Of a DNA stretch of 64,000 nucleotides, positions 20,864-32,430 are shown in pieces. Location: contig OZ024828.1 of NCBI GenBank assembly GCA_964016985.1, positions 4,613,701 through 4,677,700 on the forward strand. Reading direction: 5' to 3'. The stretch is from Anodontia alba (Eukaryota > Mollusca > Bivalvia > Lucinida > Lucinidae). Every line of letters starts with the position of its first letter. Position 1 is the stretch's first letter. The notes under the pieces were generated by a model that was not told the DNA's origin, searched no databases, and saw nothing but the letters and a program-made list of their open reading frames with translations. A program made the position numbers and the translations under genes.

Positions 20864-20916
<53 letters not shown>

Positions 20917-20935
20917 AAACAAACAAAATCAAAAA
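20697..20935. repeat. Poly-A/poly-T rich low-complexity tract
   Basis: An A run (20697-20725), a T run (20788-20815) and long A runs with G interruptions (20862-20927). Open frames here are homopolymer artefacts. Confidence 0.95.
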
Positions 20936-21385
20936 CGCACAAACGGTCAAAAATCATTAGGAAAAACCCTGAAGCAGTAAAATGGATTCCAGGTAAGCGA
21001 ACGATATTGTATTGTCGTTGTACCTGTCACCGGCATACACTAGTTTTCGGTATTCGGAAAGCATGACTCCCGCCCGTCAGGGCCCGCGAAATAAGTGAGC
21101 TGCCTAAAGCCTCCATGGCAGAGCTGCTAGTAACTAAGAAGGACCCAAATTCATGTGATCGGGTCGGGTAAAAGCCCCACAAATTTTGAAGTAATGTCTT
21201 AAACTACTGAATATCGTTGACTTGGACATTATATTGCAATTCGTGTGTGGATTCAGAAGTCAAGAGTGGTCTGAAATCATGGCCAACCCACCTGTTGAAA
21301 TATGTGATGATAATTTGGACGCACGCTTATAGGTAGCACATATCAAATTCATATTACTATGTTTAAAGTAGTTCCTGTAGTCAAT
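20936..21385. other. Unassigned sequence
   Basis: No gene or repeat family recognised. Confidence 0.5.
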
Positions 21386-21446
21386 GCAAACAGTGTAGAC
21401 CCTAATCAGACGCCGGCGGCGTCTGATCTGGGTCTGCACTGTTTAC
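21386..21446. repeat. Family H hairpin (short GACGCCGGCGGCGTC tip)
   Basis: Arms GCAAACAGTGTAGACCCTAA and GGGTCTGCACTGTTTAC. The tip is reduced to CAGACGCCGGCGGCGTCTG with almost no loop. Confidence 0.85.
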
Positions 21447-21671
21447 ATATGTCCCTTTTATGGGACGCTAGGCTTAAACGGGCTAACAATCCTTTACCTT
21501 TAACAATCCAGTTATTGTATCATGCCACATAAATTTCACATGTGATCGTTCTGAAACTTTTAACTATAGACAATGTAAGTTTTGCAAATTAAAACCTAGC
21601 CAATGTAGCTAATTTCTTTGCCCTCTTTTATTGCCCTACACCCCTCCCCACAGTACAAGTGTAGTTTATCT

Positions 21672-21734
21672 ACTGACCGTTCCCAGGAGGTTTCCCTTTT
21701 GTAGTTCTTCTTAGTTTGTGCGTCTGTGGTTTAA
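21672..21734 (+). repeat. Family N fragment, left of family A
   Basis: 'tactgaccgttcccaggagg' and 'gtttgtgcgtctgtggttt'. Continues at 22014. Confidence 0.65.
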
Positions 21735-22013
21735 CATTACGAAAACATGCCTATTCAAATATACTCAAAATTTTACCATCAAAAAATGAAAATTTTCAGA
21801 TAAAAAATTCTGACATTTTTCATTTTTCTGCTCAAAACATAGATTGTGGGTACTCGTTAGAACCACCTCGCCGAGGCGGTTCTAACGAGTACTCACAATC
21901 TATGTTTTGAGCAGAAATATGAATAAATAATGTATACCCCTGTATACCCCAGTTTTACTATATAAAAGTGGGGTTCAATGGGGTCAAAATTATATAGGTA
22001 TGTTTTCGTGATG
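21735..22013 (+). mobile_element. Family A hairpin element, copy 8
   Basis: Well-preserved forward copy inserted in family N between 'gtctgtggtttaa' and 'atatgtggcgttgg'. The unoccupied N sequence (seen reversed near 52445) reads 'gtggtttcatatgtggcgtt'. Confidence 0.92.
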
Positions 22014-22225
22014 ATATGTGGCGTTGGTTTTGTATTTTTTTGTTCTCCTTCTCTCCTTCTTTTTTGTGCTTCGGGAGGCCTGTACTTTGTGATTGTGGCA
22101 TTTCCTTGTTGTCTTCACTTACATTTTTTGTGTCTGCCCTGTGGTTTTACTATTGGTATCTGTTTGCTCAGACTTTCCGTTTGTTGTTTAGCCTTCTTCT
22201 TTGTTTCATCACATTGTTAGTAAAT
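22014..22225 (+). repeat. Family N fragment, right of family A
   Basis: 'atatgtggcgttggttttgt', 'gtgcttcgggaggcctgtac' and 'tgattgtggcatttccttg' follow the N order. Confidence 0.65.
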
Positions 22226-22455
22226 AAATTATGACTTCTGTTTTTGATGTACTGGTGAGTCTGGTAACCCCATATAAAAAACAAAACAATTGCGTGTAGC
22301 TGTAAATGGTATCAGGGCTAAAGGCGAGGGCCAAAACCAAGTTTGCAACCCTCGCCCCTAGTTTCACTGTCGACAGGTTGAATGCGGTATTTTTGTAGTC
22401 CTGTTTCAGCTGTATTTCTCTGTTTGTCCGTGCTGACTTATGTTATCATTTGGGC
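22226..22455. other. Unassigned sequence with a small stem-loop
   Basis: 22325-22358 can pair GGCGAGGGC with AACCCTCGCC, in an N-associated GC-rich block like those at 28440 and 63060. Confidence 0.4.
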
Positions 22456-22690
22456 AGCGCCATGCGAAAACGTGTCTTGGGGTATATGAGGACAGTGAAA
22501 GCGAAAATCAGCCTGCGCATGTGCGCAGTCTGATCAGTGCCTTTACTGTGTACTCATAGAATTATTGGCTTCTACAGAATGTATGAATGGAGAGCAAAGA
22601 CTCGGATGATGTTTTGCGCATGCGCAGGATGATTTAAATCTGCGCATGTTTAGCATGTTCTGAGGCACTCTTTGCTTGACGTGGCCCACT
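22456..22690. repeat. Family I hairpin element
   Basis: 'gcgccatgcgaaaacgtgtc' then the hairpin AATCAGCCTGCGCATGTGCG / CGCAGTCTGATCAGTG. A second GCGCATGCGCAG stem follows at 22615. Confidence 0.7.
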
Positions 22691-22699
22691 TTTGATGTC

Positions 22700-23215
22700 A
22701 TTTAAAGAAAACGCAACACTGATAAAGATTGTTTCTGAAATGAAAGACCCTACCAAACCATTCATTTTGATACACTTTGGTCAAAATCGGATGGCTAATA
22801 AGAAAGTAATCGGGATTTGAATATTTTGAAATAATTGTAATAGGCGCTGCCATTTTGAATATTTAATGAAAAACTTATGACGTCATAAAGCCCTAATTGA
22901 ACATGCAAACATAAATTATAAATATATCTAACAATGCTCTACCTCTTTATTTGTGTATAGCTTCTCATGATGCTTGTTTTCCTTTTAATTTTATTTTGCT
23001 TGAATACCACACTGTTTACTGTCAGAAAAAAGATTTTATTGAACATTTCAACAGTTTTAGAATCTCATGAAATATTCAAAATGGCGGCGCCTTTATTAAC
23101 TTTCTTAGTTTTTTTTATCCGATTTTGATACAATTTGAATCAAAGTGTAATGTTTGCTAAGATCTTTAATTATCTTGTCACTGCCATTGGCGATAATAAT
23201 AGGCTTTTGTAAACA
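22700..23215. mobile_element. Family M element with long inverted termini, copy 2
   Basis: Left 'attttgatacactttggtca', 'aaaatcggatggctaataag' and GCCATTTTGAATATTTAATG are mirrored on the right by ATATTCAAAATGGCGGCGCC and 'atccgattttgatacaattt'. The inverted termini span roughly 100 bp with mismatches. Non-coding. Confidence 0.7.
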
Positions 23216-23264
23216 GCAAAATTGCCATAAGGAGTCCCCATAGTGCCGCCCTATACTACTAGCG

Positions 23265-23322
23265 TAGGTTCAATTGAGACAGCTCATAATGAGCCGTCTC
23301 ATCAGGATCTATGATGTTTGAC
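23265..23322. repeat. Family H hairpin fragment (GAGACGGCTC tip)
   Basis: The tip TGAGACAGCTCATAATGAGC followed by CGTCTCATCAGGATCTA matches the copy at 10509. The left arm is lost. Confidence 0.65.
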
Positions 23323-23358
23323 ATTCAGTCTTTCAACTTTACATATTTACTTCTTTCC

Positions 23359-23645
23359 CATTACGAAAACACGCCTATTTAAATGTAAAGAAAAAAAATC
23401 ACCTCCAAAAACAGAAAATTTTCAGATAAAAACTTTATAATAATAATATTTGTTTTATTTCTGCTCAAAACATAGATTGTGGGTACTCGTTAGAACCGCC
23501 TTGGTGAGGCGGTTCTAACGAGTACCCACAATCTATGTTTTGAGCAGAAATAAGAAAAATAATGTATACCCCTATAAACCCCAGTTTTACGCTGTAAAAG
23601 TGGGATTTAAGGGGTTGAAAATCATACAGGCATGTTTTCGTGATG
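23359..23645 (+). mobile_element. Family A hairpin element, copy 9
   Basis: Forward copy with one of the most perfect cores: about 45 bp paired from ATTTCTGCTCAAAACATAG to the tip GCCTTGGTGAGGC. Confidence 0.93.
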
Positions 23646-23739
23646 TATCGACAGTTTGTTAAAAAACAAGACAGACGACAAATATAATCTGAAATTTGGC
23701 TCCAAAACTCAGATACATTCTTCACCAACGTTGCCCTGA

Positions 23740-23800
23740 GCCGGTGGCTTGGGAGGACCGTGTTTCGTGACGGTGACGGTGAACTTTCTTTTGTCTGTCA
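23740..23800 (+). repeat. Family N fragment
   Basis: 'gcttgggaggaccgtgtttc' matches the 'cgggagggctgtgcttcgtg' block of N. Confidence 0.45.
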
Positions 23801-24072
23801 AGGTATGTGATGCTTTTGTTTTTTGTTTTGGCAAGCATACATTAAATCAGCCGCGCCAAGCGAAAAAGGGCTAGGGGCAGATAACACCAAAGGGACAATA
23901 ATGGCAAACCGTTTTTGACACGTCAATCATTTGTTGAAACAGAAATATCAGTTTCACTCAGATTTTATTTGCATTATTTCATGATTTTATACATGCATAT
24001 AACCCCTGTTCTACTTCGATCAAAACCTCCAAGTGTCTTTCCTAAGCCTCTAAAATAGCTAGCAACAATGAC

Positions 24073-24350
24073 CATCACGAAAACAAGCCTATATAATGTT
24101 GACACCCTTAAACCCACCTTTATATAGAAAAACTGGGGTTTACAGGGGTATACATTATTTTTCTTATTTGTGCTCACAATATAGATTGTGGGTACTCGTT
24201 AGAACCGCCTCGTCGAGGCGGTTCTAACGAGTACCCACAATCTATGTTTTAGGCAAAAAATATGAAAAATATCAGATTTTTTATTCTGAAAATTTTCAGT
24301 TTTTGGAGGTGAAATTTTCTATATATATGAATAGGCGTGTTTTCGTAATG
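24073..24350 (-). mobile_element. Family A hairpin element, copy 10
   Basis: Reverse copy, complete, core tip GAACCGCCTCGTCGAGGCGG. Flanks 'aatgac' and 'ttatta' are unlike each other. Confidence 0.92.
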
Positions 24351-24560
24351 TTATTAGGCTTTTTCAAAGGGAAAGTAAGAAACAACAGAACAAATTATAG
24401 ATATTATAATTACAACAATAGCCATATAAAGAATGACTGAGCCAAGTGAAAACAGGAAGCCTTGTGACACATGCAAACAATGTAACTCCATAACAGTGGG
24501 CTGCACGGCTTGTTATCCTTTAGTAATCTCTAAGCAAAGGCAGGAAATATTTTCCCAAGA

Positions 24561-24825
24561 CATTACGAAAACACGCCTATTCAAATATACTGAAAATTTT
24601 ACCACCAAAAAATTGAAAATTTTCAGATAAAAATTCTGATATTTTTCTTTTTTCTGCTCAAAACATAGATTGTGGGTACTCGTTAGAACCACCTCTAACG
24701 AGTACCCACAATCTATGTTTTTGAGCAGACATACGAAAAATAATGTATACCCCTGTAAACCCCAGTTTTACTATGTAAAATTGGGGTTTAAGGGGTCAAA
24801 CTTATATAGGTATATTTTCGTGATG
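24561..24825 (+). mobile_element. Family A hairpin element, copy 11 (tip deleted)
   Basis: The core reads GTTAGAACCACCTCTAACGA: the hairpin tip and some arm sequence are missing while the outer arms remain. Confidence 0.9.
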
Positions 24826-24958
24826 AACTTTAGAAGGTTTGAAATTTCATGCGAATTGTCTCCCAATTCATATGAAATGTCTAATCTTACTTTCTGGAAA
24901 AATATCTTATAATATCGTCTGCCGCTATTTAAACCAAGCAGGTTAGAAGGTTAAAATA
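24826..24958. repeat. Family E/F-like palindrome, decayed
   Basis: GAAATTTCATGCGAATTGTC and ATATGAAATGTCTAATCTTA with ATCGTCTGCCGCTATTTAAA at the end, directly adjoining family A copy 11. Confidence 0.5.
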
Positions 24959-25008
24959 TTGCGACGTACTGGGAGATTCTATAATCTTCAACAGGTGATA
25001 CTAACACA

Positions 25009-25200
25009 CGAAAAAAAAAAATAAAAAAAAAAAAAAAAAAAACCGCCATGAATATAGCAGCAGGCAACATTCTGAAGGTTTTATTTTATTTTCAGAGAAA
25101 ATAAGGCTTTGCATTTCATGTGAATCGTATGCTGAGCAGACGATTCACATAAAATGTCAAACCTTAGTTTTTTTCATATAATATTACCAAAACTGGATAT
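25009..25200. repeat. A run and family F palindrome
   Basis: An A run to 25041, then CAGAGAAAATAAGGCTTTGC and TGTCAAACCTTAG arms around the tip GTGAATCGTATGCTGAGCAG / ACGATTCAC. Confidence 0.65.
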
Positions 25201-25744
25201 CAAAGTTTGATTAGTGAAAATATTGTGTGAGGAGGTAATTTAACCAGGATACGTAGCCAAGTTAAGTCAAGGGATACTATTATGTTACCAGTTAAATGAT
25301 GATTGTAATGTAAAAGCTGTTTAAGTTCTGTGGTGTAGTCATATTTTTTTTATATATTAAAGACGTTATTCATGATTAACAGCTGTACTTATTTCAGACC
25401 GAATGTCAAGATTTTTCAGAATCTCATTGAGAGTCATAATTACATACTTAATTTAACAAAGAATATAATTATCAAGCAACAGCCGGGAGAAAATCAGTTT
25501 AGAAAAAAGTTGTTTTGGCGTGGTTTTTTTGTTATATGTCAAGTAGTTCGGACATAAATTTACTTTAAAGGTTAAACAGAATAATGTTGATTTAGCAATA
25601 TTCGATAGTAAACGTGTAACGGCAATTCCGTTATACGTGTAACGTCAATATCTGAATAAAAAATCTTCCTTTTGCCAGGGAAAATAAAGAAAATGGTTTA
25701 AGGAAACAGGATATAAGAGTTACAGTTTTAACCCCAAATCATGG
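25201..25744. other. Unassigned sequence
   Basis: No gene or repeat family recognised. 25610-25650 has a short inverted 'cgtgtaacggcaattccgtt' / 'atacgtgtaacg'. Confidence 0.5.
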
Positions 25745-25861
25745 ACAGAAAGTGCAGATACCGAGGAAATGCTACAATAACGAAGCATAGCCTTCCAGAG
25801 GCACCAGAAGATGATGAACTGAGAAACAGAGAATAACAAAACAAATGCCACATTTGAGAAC
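25745..25861 (-). repeat. Family N fragment, left of family A
   Basis: 'gaggaaatgctacaataacg' and 'tagccttccagaggcacc' are the reverse of N. It resumes at 26110 with 'aaaccgccttagaacggtca'. Confidence 0.6.
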
Positions 25862-26109
25862 CATTACGAAAACACGTGTATTCAAATATATAGAAAATTT
25901 CACCTCCAAAAGCTGAAAATTTTCGGACAAAAAAACTGACATTTTTCATATTTCTCAAAATATAGATTGTGGTTACTCTTTAGAGGTTCTAACGAGCACC
26001 ACAATCTATGTTTTTGAGCAGAAATAAGAAAAATAATGTATACCCCTATGAACCCCATTAAAAGAGGGGTTTAAGAGGGTCAAAATTTTATAGGCATGTT
26101 TTCGTGATG
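25862..26109 (+). mobile_element. Family A hairpin element, copy 12 (core damaged)
   Basis: Termini good. The core is shortened to GTGGTTACTCTTTAGAGGTT with most of the tip lost. Inserted into family N. Confidence 0.88.
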
Positions 26110-26553
26110 ACCAACGCATGATTAAACAAAAAGTTTAAACCGCCTTAGAACGGTCAAGAGAAAAACTAAAGGGGTGGGTTTGGGGCTTAAAACCAGTCTG
26201 AAATTAATGGTAACAGTTTTAAACCTCAATAATGAAAGTGTAACATACGAGCAGCGTTGCATGCAAGAACTAATGGCTTGTCAGTGTTAAGTAAACGAAA
26301 ACAATCACACTAAAACAAATTACTAAATTAATAACATAATAAGATTACTCCCAAAGTGAATACATTTCACAAAATATTCATAAGTTATAAGCTGTACCTT
26401 CTTTTCTGCAGTGGTTCGAATCTGATAAGAAGATGTAATAGGGAAGGCTGATTAGTCGTTTTGTTGAGAGTTTGTGTTCTTTTTCTTGTTGCATTCTTCA
26501 GCTATTCGTGACACCAGATTAGCGACTTTTTTAAGATCTAAATTCATTGAAAA
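26110..26553. other. Family N end, then unassigned sequence
   Basis: 26140-26160 is the reversed start of N (ACCGCCTTAGAACGGTCA). Nothing else recognised. Confidence 0.5.
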
Positions 26554-26834
26554 CATTACGAAAACACGCCTATTCAAATATATTGAAAATTTTATAACCA
26601 GAAAAGGAAAAGTTTCAGGTAAAAAACTTCTGATATTTTTCTTATTTCTGCTCAAAACATTAGATTGTGGGTACTCGTTAGAACCGCCTCACCGAGGCGG
26701 TTCTAACGAGTGCCACAATCTATATTTTTGAGCAGATATAAGAAAAATAATGCACACTCTGTAAACCCCAGTTTTACTATATAAAAGTGAGGTTTAAGGG
26801 GGTTCAAAATTATATAGGTGTGTTTTTGTAATTG
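26554..26834 (+). mobile_element. Family A hairpin element, copy 13
   Basis: Forward copy. The right terminus is mutated (GTGTTTTTGTAATTG instead of GTTTTCGTGATG). Confidence 0.88.
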
Positions 26835-27969
26835 TTTTGTCAACCCACACCTAACAAATTCGCCTGTACAAATAAAGAAACATTCGCATTAAAAAAAAAA
26901 AAAAAAAACGTTTTCCATAATGTTCTTGGACAGTGTTTCCAGAAAACAGGAAACATTACATCATGTCTCATTTAAATAATTATGATAAGCCACAAGCAAA
27001 AAGTACTCAATAAAAGATCGCTTTACAAACATCTCACACATGCGGTCATTTAATGTAGACCTTGTCCAAAAACATGGCCATCAAAGAACGTTTTTTTTTT
27101 TACGTAAAACCTAATAAATGGTTTACTTCCGTTGTGCAAAATAGGGTTTTTACAAATGCATAGCATTTCAAAAGCAAAACCGTTACATTAACACATCTTT
27201 GCAAATGTTCGTCTATGTAATGGAATTTTCAATGACACAAAATAAGATACCTTTATGCAGATGAAAAAATAGTACAGAAGTTGCAGGAAGAGCCACAATC
27301 ATAGAACATAGCCCAGCTATGACAAAAGGCTGACATATTAAATAATTAAATAAGCTTTACGATCAGACATTATGTTAAATGGTCAATGCCTTGTGTACAC
27401 CCGCCTTCCTCCTTCATTTTTACTGAACACAGGCACATCATAGTGTAAGTCTGGGAGTGTACAGTATTTGGGATTGTATGCGACTTGAAATTATTTACAG
27501 GGGAGATATGCCACTTGGATATAAACAATTGGGTTGAAACGCAAGCCAAGTTTGTGTTTATTTGCTTATTTTGATAGTTATCATAAAATCTTCATATCCA
27601 ATGGTCGTTTTTTTTATGTATGGATCATATCAGGAACATGTATGTGCACTGTGAAACTTCCTTAGAGCAATAGGGGTGCCTTGATCAGTTTATCGTGCTA
27701 AAATGCAAATAATTTGTCCCAAAACAATGCCCTTTTTATTGGAAAACTCAAAGTGTTTTCGCTTAACGCAAAATGTATAAACAGTTTCGTTATTAATGCT
27801 TTTGTGAAAACATGTCGCGGTTTGGCAACTAAGTAAATAAATGAACTCTGGAACTGACATAGTCAGATCCACATCAAGCCCCCGTCAACAAAGTGAAAGA
27901 CAGACAAATACAATGAAGAAGCCACAAAATGAAAAGATGGCAAGCTTAGTTGGCAACTTTTCCCCTAAG
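26835..27969. other. Unassigned sequence
   Basis: About 1.1 kb, AT-rich, with short A and T runs. No gene or repeat family recognised. Confidence 0.5.
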
Positions 27970-28240
27970 GATGCTTACTCTTTGTTGCTTTGTGGTTTAT
28001 TCTACGAGGCGGTTTGTTTTATGTCTTGCCTTGTGTTAGTTTGTTCTTGTGTTTTTCAGTCCTTTTAACATCGCGATTACCCCGCTTGGGGAATAGAGAA
28101 CTAATCTTAGTGTTTTTCGTACGTTTGTTCGATTTGTGCTTGTTTGATTTTGTCTGTTTCCTCTTCCTCTTCGTGTCTGGGAAGGACTGCGGCTTGTGAT
28201 TGTGGCACTCCCTGCACTTTTCTCTTACCTTTTCTACATA
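27970..28240 (+). repeat. Family N-long variant fragment
   Basis: 'gatgcttactctttgttgct', 'gattaccccgcttggggaa', 'cgtacgtttgttcgatttg' and 'ctgggaaggactgcggcttg' match the longer copy at 52484-53180 in order. Confidence 0.75.
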
Positions 28241-28349
28241 ATTGTTAAAAGGAAAGCATTAGCAAGTGAAACTACATAACAATTAACAAAAAGTACCCTA
28301 ATGAAAGTACCGCCTGGAACTGTCAGTAATGACACGAAGTGTCAGTAAT

Positions 28350-28353
28350 GAAT

Positions 28354-28386
<33 letters not shown>

Positions 28387-28440
28387 TGAGGGGTGGGATG
28401 ACTCTGTGTGTTGGGGGGGGGGGGGGAAGGGGGGGGGGGA
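28350..28440. repeat. (GT)n microsatellite and poly-G tract
   Basis: (GT) from 28350 to about 28386, then G runs at 28412-28440 broken by AA pairs. Confidence 0.93.
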
Positions 28441-29769
28441 AGCGAGGGCTTTCGCTATCTTTACGGGATCCCAACCCTCGCCCTCAGCTTCGACAGTGGT
28501 AAAAACATATATTTGTTCAGTCCGCGTGGAGATCTCTATCTAATCCATGAATCATTACGAGCAGCAAATAAATCATAGAAAAAGCCTTTAATGAAGCAAA
28601 GACGAGGACTCAACAGAAACAAGGTGCTGAGACATTTGGCGATCCCTGGGTTGTCAAACAACACCACTCAATACTGGAGCAAAAGAAAATCACCAGTTGA
28701 ACCCTGAAGAGCCCGGAAACTGACAAAAAAGGTTACGACCTAGACCATCTAATGAACAGTGTTTAAGACGGGGTCATTGTAGAGTCTGAACCCCGACCAA
28801 CTGGCGTGCAATTTAAGAGGCAAACAAAGTGGTCAACCATGATTGGATAAACCGCTTAGCAAACAGACTGTTTTATGACATAATGTTTTACCCCATTCGT
28901 TAATAACATATAATAATTTTACTACAATGATCAGACAATTTAGTGTTTCATACATTTTTTCTAAAATTATACACTATAAAACTAGGTTCCGATAGGCCTT
29001 GTAGCAGAAGTGGTTTTAGTCCGATATCATATTCAGAGGGCATGTAGTTTATTAAGAAGAACGAAAAAACAATGTTGACACAAAGACGTTTATTTGAAGG
29101 GAAATGCGACTTTGACTTGAAGAAGATGGATTTGGAAGATGCTTCCTCAAAATGTTGGGTTCAGCTGTTATTATTCGAAAACTTTATTAGATACGCAGAA
29201 TCTCATTAAGGGTATCTTTCAAGGCAAATCTAGAAGCATATTTCCAGTTATTTAAGCCAAATGTGTTTATTAAATTATTTTAAACAGCTAATTACCAGGT
29301 AAAAAATGGGCTGATTTAAGCTTAAACGTCAGACATTTTAATACCATAATCAACCTAATAAGCGCACATCTACTTTCTTTTTTAAAAAAATAGCGTATGA
29401 CGACCCACCACCGGAAAATGACCCACTTTTAGCTAGAGGACAAAACAGAAATAAAATTTACTATATCGATTTGATTTTCTTTGCATCCATTTTGTGGATC
29501 AATACACTGGATCAGAGCAAAGAAGATTTTGCTGTAAACTCGCAAAATTCCTCTCATAACAGCAAAATAGCTTTATAACAAATTCAAGTGACAGTTCAAA
29601 GTCGTCTCAGGTGATTGTACAAATGTGAAAATGCTTCTGCAAGTGACGTCCAAAATTTAGTTTTTAAACATAGAAGAATTTCGATATTTCAATCGCAACT
29701 GGTGTCACATCTTTGAACTCGTTGATCTAGCAACTATTTTACTGCATGAGCTTGCCTTATTGTGCTTGA
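28441..29769. other. Unassigned sequence
   Basis: Begins with a GC-rich N-associated patch (ACCCTCGCCCTCAGCTTCGA). The remaining ~1.2 kb shows no recognised gene or repeat. Confidence 0.5.
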
Positions 29770-30048
29770 CATCACGAAAACACGCCTATATAATTTTGAC
29801 CCCCTTAAACCCCACTTTTATATAGTAAAACTGGGGTTTACAGGGGTATACATTACTTTTCTTATTTCTGCTCAAAACATAGATTGTGGGTACTCGTTAG
29901 AACCGCCTCGGCGAGGCGGTTCTAACAAGTACCCACAATCTATGTTTTGAGCAGAAATATGAAAAATATCAAAAAATTTTATCTGAAAATTTTCATTTTT
30001 TGGGTGGTAAAATTTTCAATATATTTGAATAGGCTTGTTTTCGTAGTG
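29770..30048 (-). mobile_element. Family A hairpin element, copy 14
   Basis: Reverse copy, well preserved. The right end is CGTAGTG instead of CGTAATG. Confidence 0.92.
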
Positions 30049-30156
30049 TAAATAAATCTTTCTCTCTTCATATATTATATTGGTTAAAGCACCATGGCTT
30101 ACACATCTCTAGATTTGAGGGACTTTTTATACAGAAATAAGAAAAATATTAACATA

Positions 30157-30769
30157 CAGTCGACTCTTGTAATCTCGAAGTTCAAGGGACTTTCTAAAAT
30201 ACTTCGAGATCTCCATACCTCGACATATTAGATTTGCAAAATTGAGGAAAAGTTAATCGAACAAACAAATACACAAATGAATACGTAATTTGACCCCTCA
30301 TCACGAAAACATACCTATATGAAGTTGACCCCCTTAAACCCCACTTTTATATAGTAAAACTGGGGTTTACAGGGGTATACATTATTTTTCTTATTTCTGC
30401 TCAAAAACATAGATTGTGGGTACTCGTTAGAACCGCCGCACCGAGGCGATTCTCACGAGTACCCACAATCTATGTTTTGAGCAGAAATGTGAAAAATATC
30501 AGAATTTTTATCTGAAAATTTTCATTTTTTTTTGGGTGGTAAAATTTTCAGTATATTTGAATAGGCGTGTTTTCGTAATGTCAAGGTAGAGATACGCTGA
30601 AATTATTGTGGAAAAGAGGAGAAATTTCTCCTTAGAAGCCATTTCTCCTCTTTTCAACAATATTTTGTTACCTGTTGTTAGGTTTCCATGTTAAAAAATG
30701 GACCAGATTTTCACTTCCAGATAAGCGGCTATTCGAAATAAGCGAAGTCGAGATAAAGAGAGTCGACTT
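30157..30769 (+). mobile_element. Tigger-like MITE (family C/B relative), split by family A
   Basis: Left CAGTCGACTCTTGTAATCTC and right GAGATAAAGAGAGTCGACT, with TA at 30155-30156 and 30770-30771. It has its own hairpin GTGGAAAAGAGGAGAAATTT / ATTTCTCCTCTTTTCAACAA at 30610-30665. Family A copy 15 sits inside it. Confidence 0.78.
30299..30580 (-). mobile_element. Family A hairpin element, copy 15
   Basis: Reverse copy nested in the TA-flanked MITE. The core tip is GAACCGCCGCACCGAGGCGA with mismatches. Confidence 0.9.
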
Positions 30770-31216
30770 TATTTGGTTTAAAACATTGGCTTAGCTAGAA
30801 CTACATCTGGAAGATTCGCCTGATAATGAATATCACCACATACCTCAGTTTTGACTTTGCATTGTCGGGGATCAGTAAGGGTATACGTTGCTTAGACGTG
30901 TTAACGTAATATTTTTGTTTTTGAACATACATGTTTGCACTCAACAAACAAATAAATAACGAAATGAGCTGCACATACGAATTTTGTTGACGGGTTCAAA
31001 TAAACATAGCAAACGCACAGCGTCGAAACAAGTGCTTTACAACGTCCACGCAACATCATGACAGTTCGGCGACGTTTAAGTGACTGTGAAAGGTCGTGTG
31101 CTTTTCTTCTGTGAAATTGTAACATAATTTTCTGTTAAGTAGAACCATGCCAGACAAAGCAAGACAGAACACACATTCAAATAGCGAAAGAATTGTAATA
31201 ACTTCTGAAAATCCGA

Positions 31217-31250
<34 letters not shown>

Positions 31251-31299
31251 GGAGAATTAATGAAAGCTGTTTGTATATTGTATTCAATACTTTAAAGAA
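30770..31299. other. Unassigned sequence with an A run
   Basis: A homopolymer at 31219-31247. No recognised gene. Confidence 0.5.
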
Positions 31300-31503
31300 A
31301 CAAATGTTTTGGATATTTGTTAGAATCGCCATAGTGAGTCGAGTCTATCTAATATCCAAAACATGTTATATAAGGAAATAAGAACAAAACAAGGCTTTTC
31401 TTATATATCAAGCTGCTCATTAAGTATTCTGTACAACAGCTAATTCGTTTTAATGGAAACGTCTTTGGGAACAAATATTGTCGTTGTAACGAGGGTTCAC
31501 TGA
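31300..31503 (+). mobile_element. Family C MITE, right portion
   Basis: From the GGATATTTGTTAGAATCGCC core to GTTGTAACGAGGGTTCACTG, collinear with 3650-3837. The left third is missing. Confidence 0.75.
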
Positions 31504-32129
31504 ACCTAAGTGTAGGGGTTTTGCTTTACCGACCGCAGACCAGGTAGCGTTTACCAGCAGAATATTAAACGCAACGTCCCTTCAGCATAAATAACAGCGT
31601 TCTTTGAAAAGTGGCAACTATGATTCAGTCAATAGTTGTAGACAGAATAGGAACACAATTTTATTTAGCTAGCCCAGTATCTTCTTTTAACGCAAAATTA
31701 ATGCTTCCAGGAACAATTTTAAGAGTTGTGCAATGACAACATGAATGCACCCACTTGGCGAAATGCTCTTGATGCAAACACTGAACTGGGAAAAGTGACT
31801 TCAATCCAAATACAACGCGATGAATGACCAAAGTCTGACCATAAGGCCATTAAAAAGCAATGCTAATTTACCCTGACATGCTACAGTGTGGTTGAAGAAA
31901 AGAAAAGAAAAGAACTCTAAAAGGTTCTGCATCTGCTTTTCTCACAAGCAATTTGAAAGTATTGAGTGTTTCTTTTGTTCAGACAAATTACAATAGCAGT
32001 TTGCTTCAAGTTATGACCATGCACTTGCCACTTTCTAGTACTTAAATGGTACCTCTGTTACAGATTCGAATGGGCAATACCGATAGAGAAAGAAGACCGA
32101 AATCCTTTGTACAACGATATAATGGTTAA
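31504..32129. other. Unassigned sequence
   Basis: No gene or repeat family recognised. Confidence 0.5.
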
Positions 32130-32430
32130 TCCTTAAAGTGCCAAGCAAGCTAGTAGCAGACGACATTCTGTTTTTTTTTTTTGAAATATTTCTCTTTTTT
32201 CAGAAAGATTATTCATGGGTGTAGGCTGATTTTCTCCAAAAATATTAAATATATTTCAACGTATCGTCTGGTGCAGTTGCGATTAATGTTTAGCGTGCTA
32301 GGTAAACATTTCAGTAGATGCCATTTTGATACATTTCTCTTATTTCCCAGAAAATATAGGAGACAATTTGCATGCATGAAAAGTATCATCAGTTTCTCGC
32401 CTCTTTACTTTGCCCACAGTGCTTGAAGTG
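32130..32430. repeat. Decayed E/F-type palindromic elements
   Basis: 'taatccttaaagtgccaagc' and GCAGACGACATTCTG at the left. A second set (TTCAGTAGATGCCATTTTGA, CCCAGAAAATATAGGAGACA) follows from 32305. Probably two overlapping remnants. Confidence 0.5.

Noticed and set aside
20593..20950. Long phenylalanine/lysine-rich open frames
   Set aside because: They cross poly-A and poly-T runs and have no other content.
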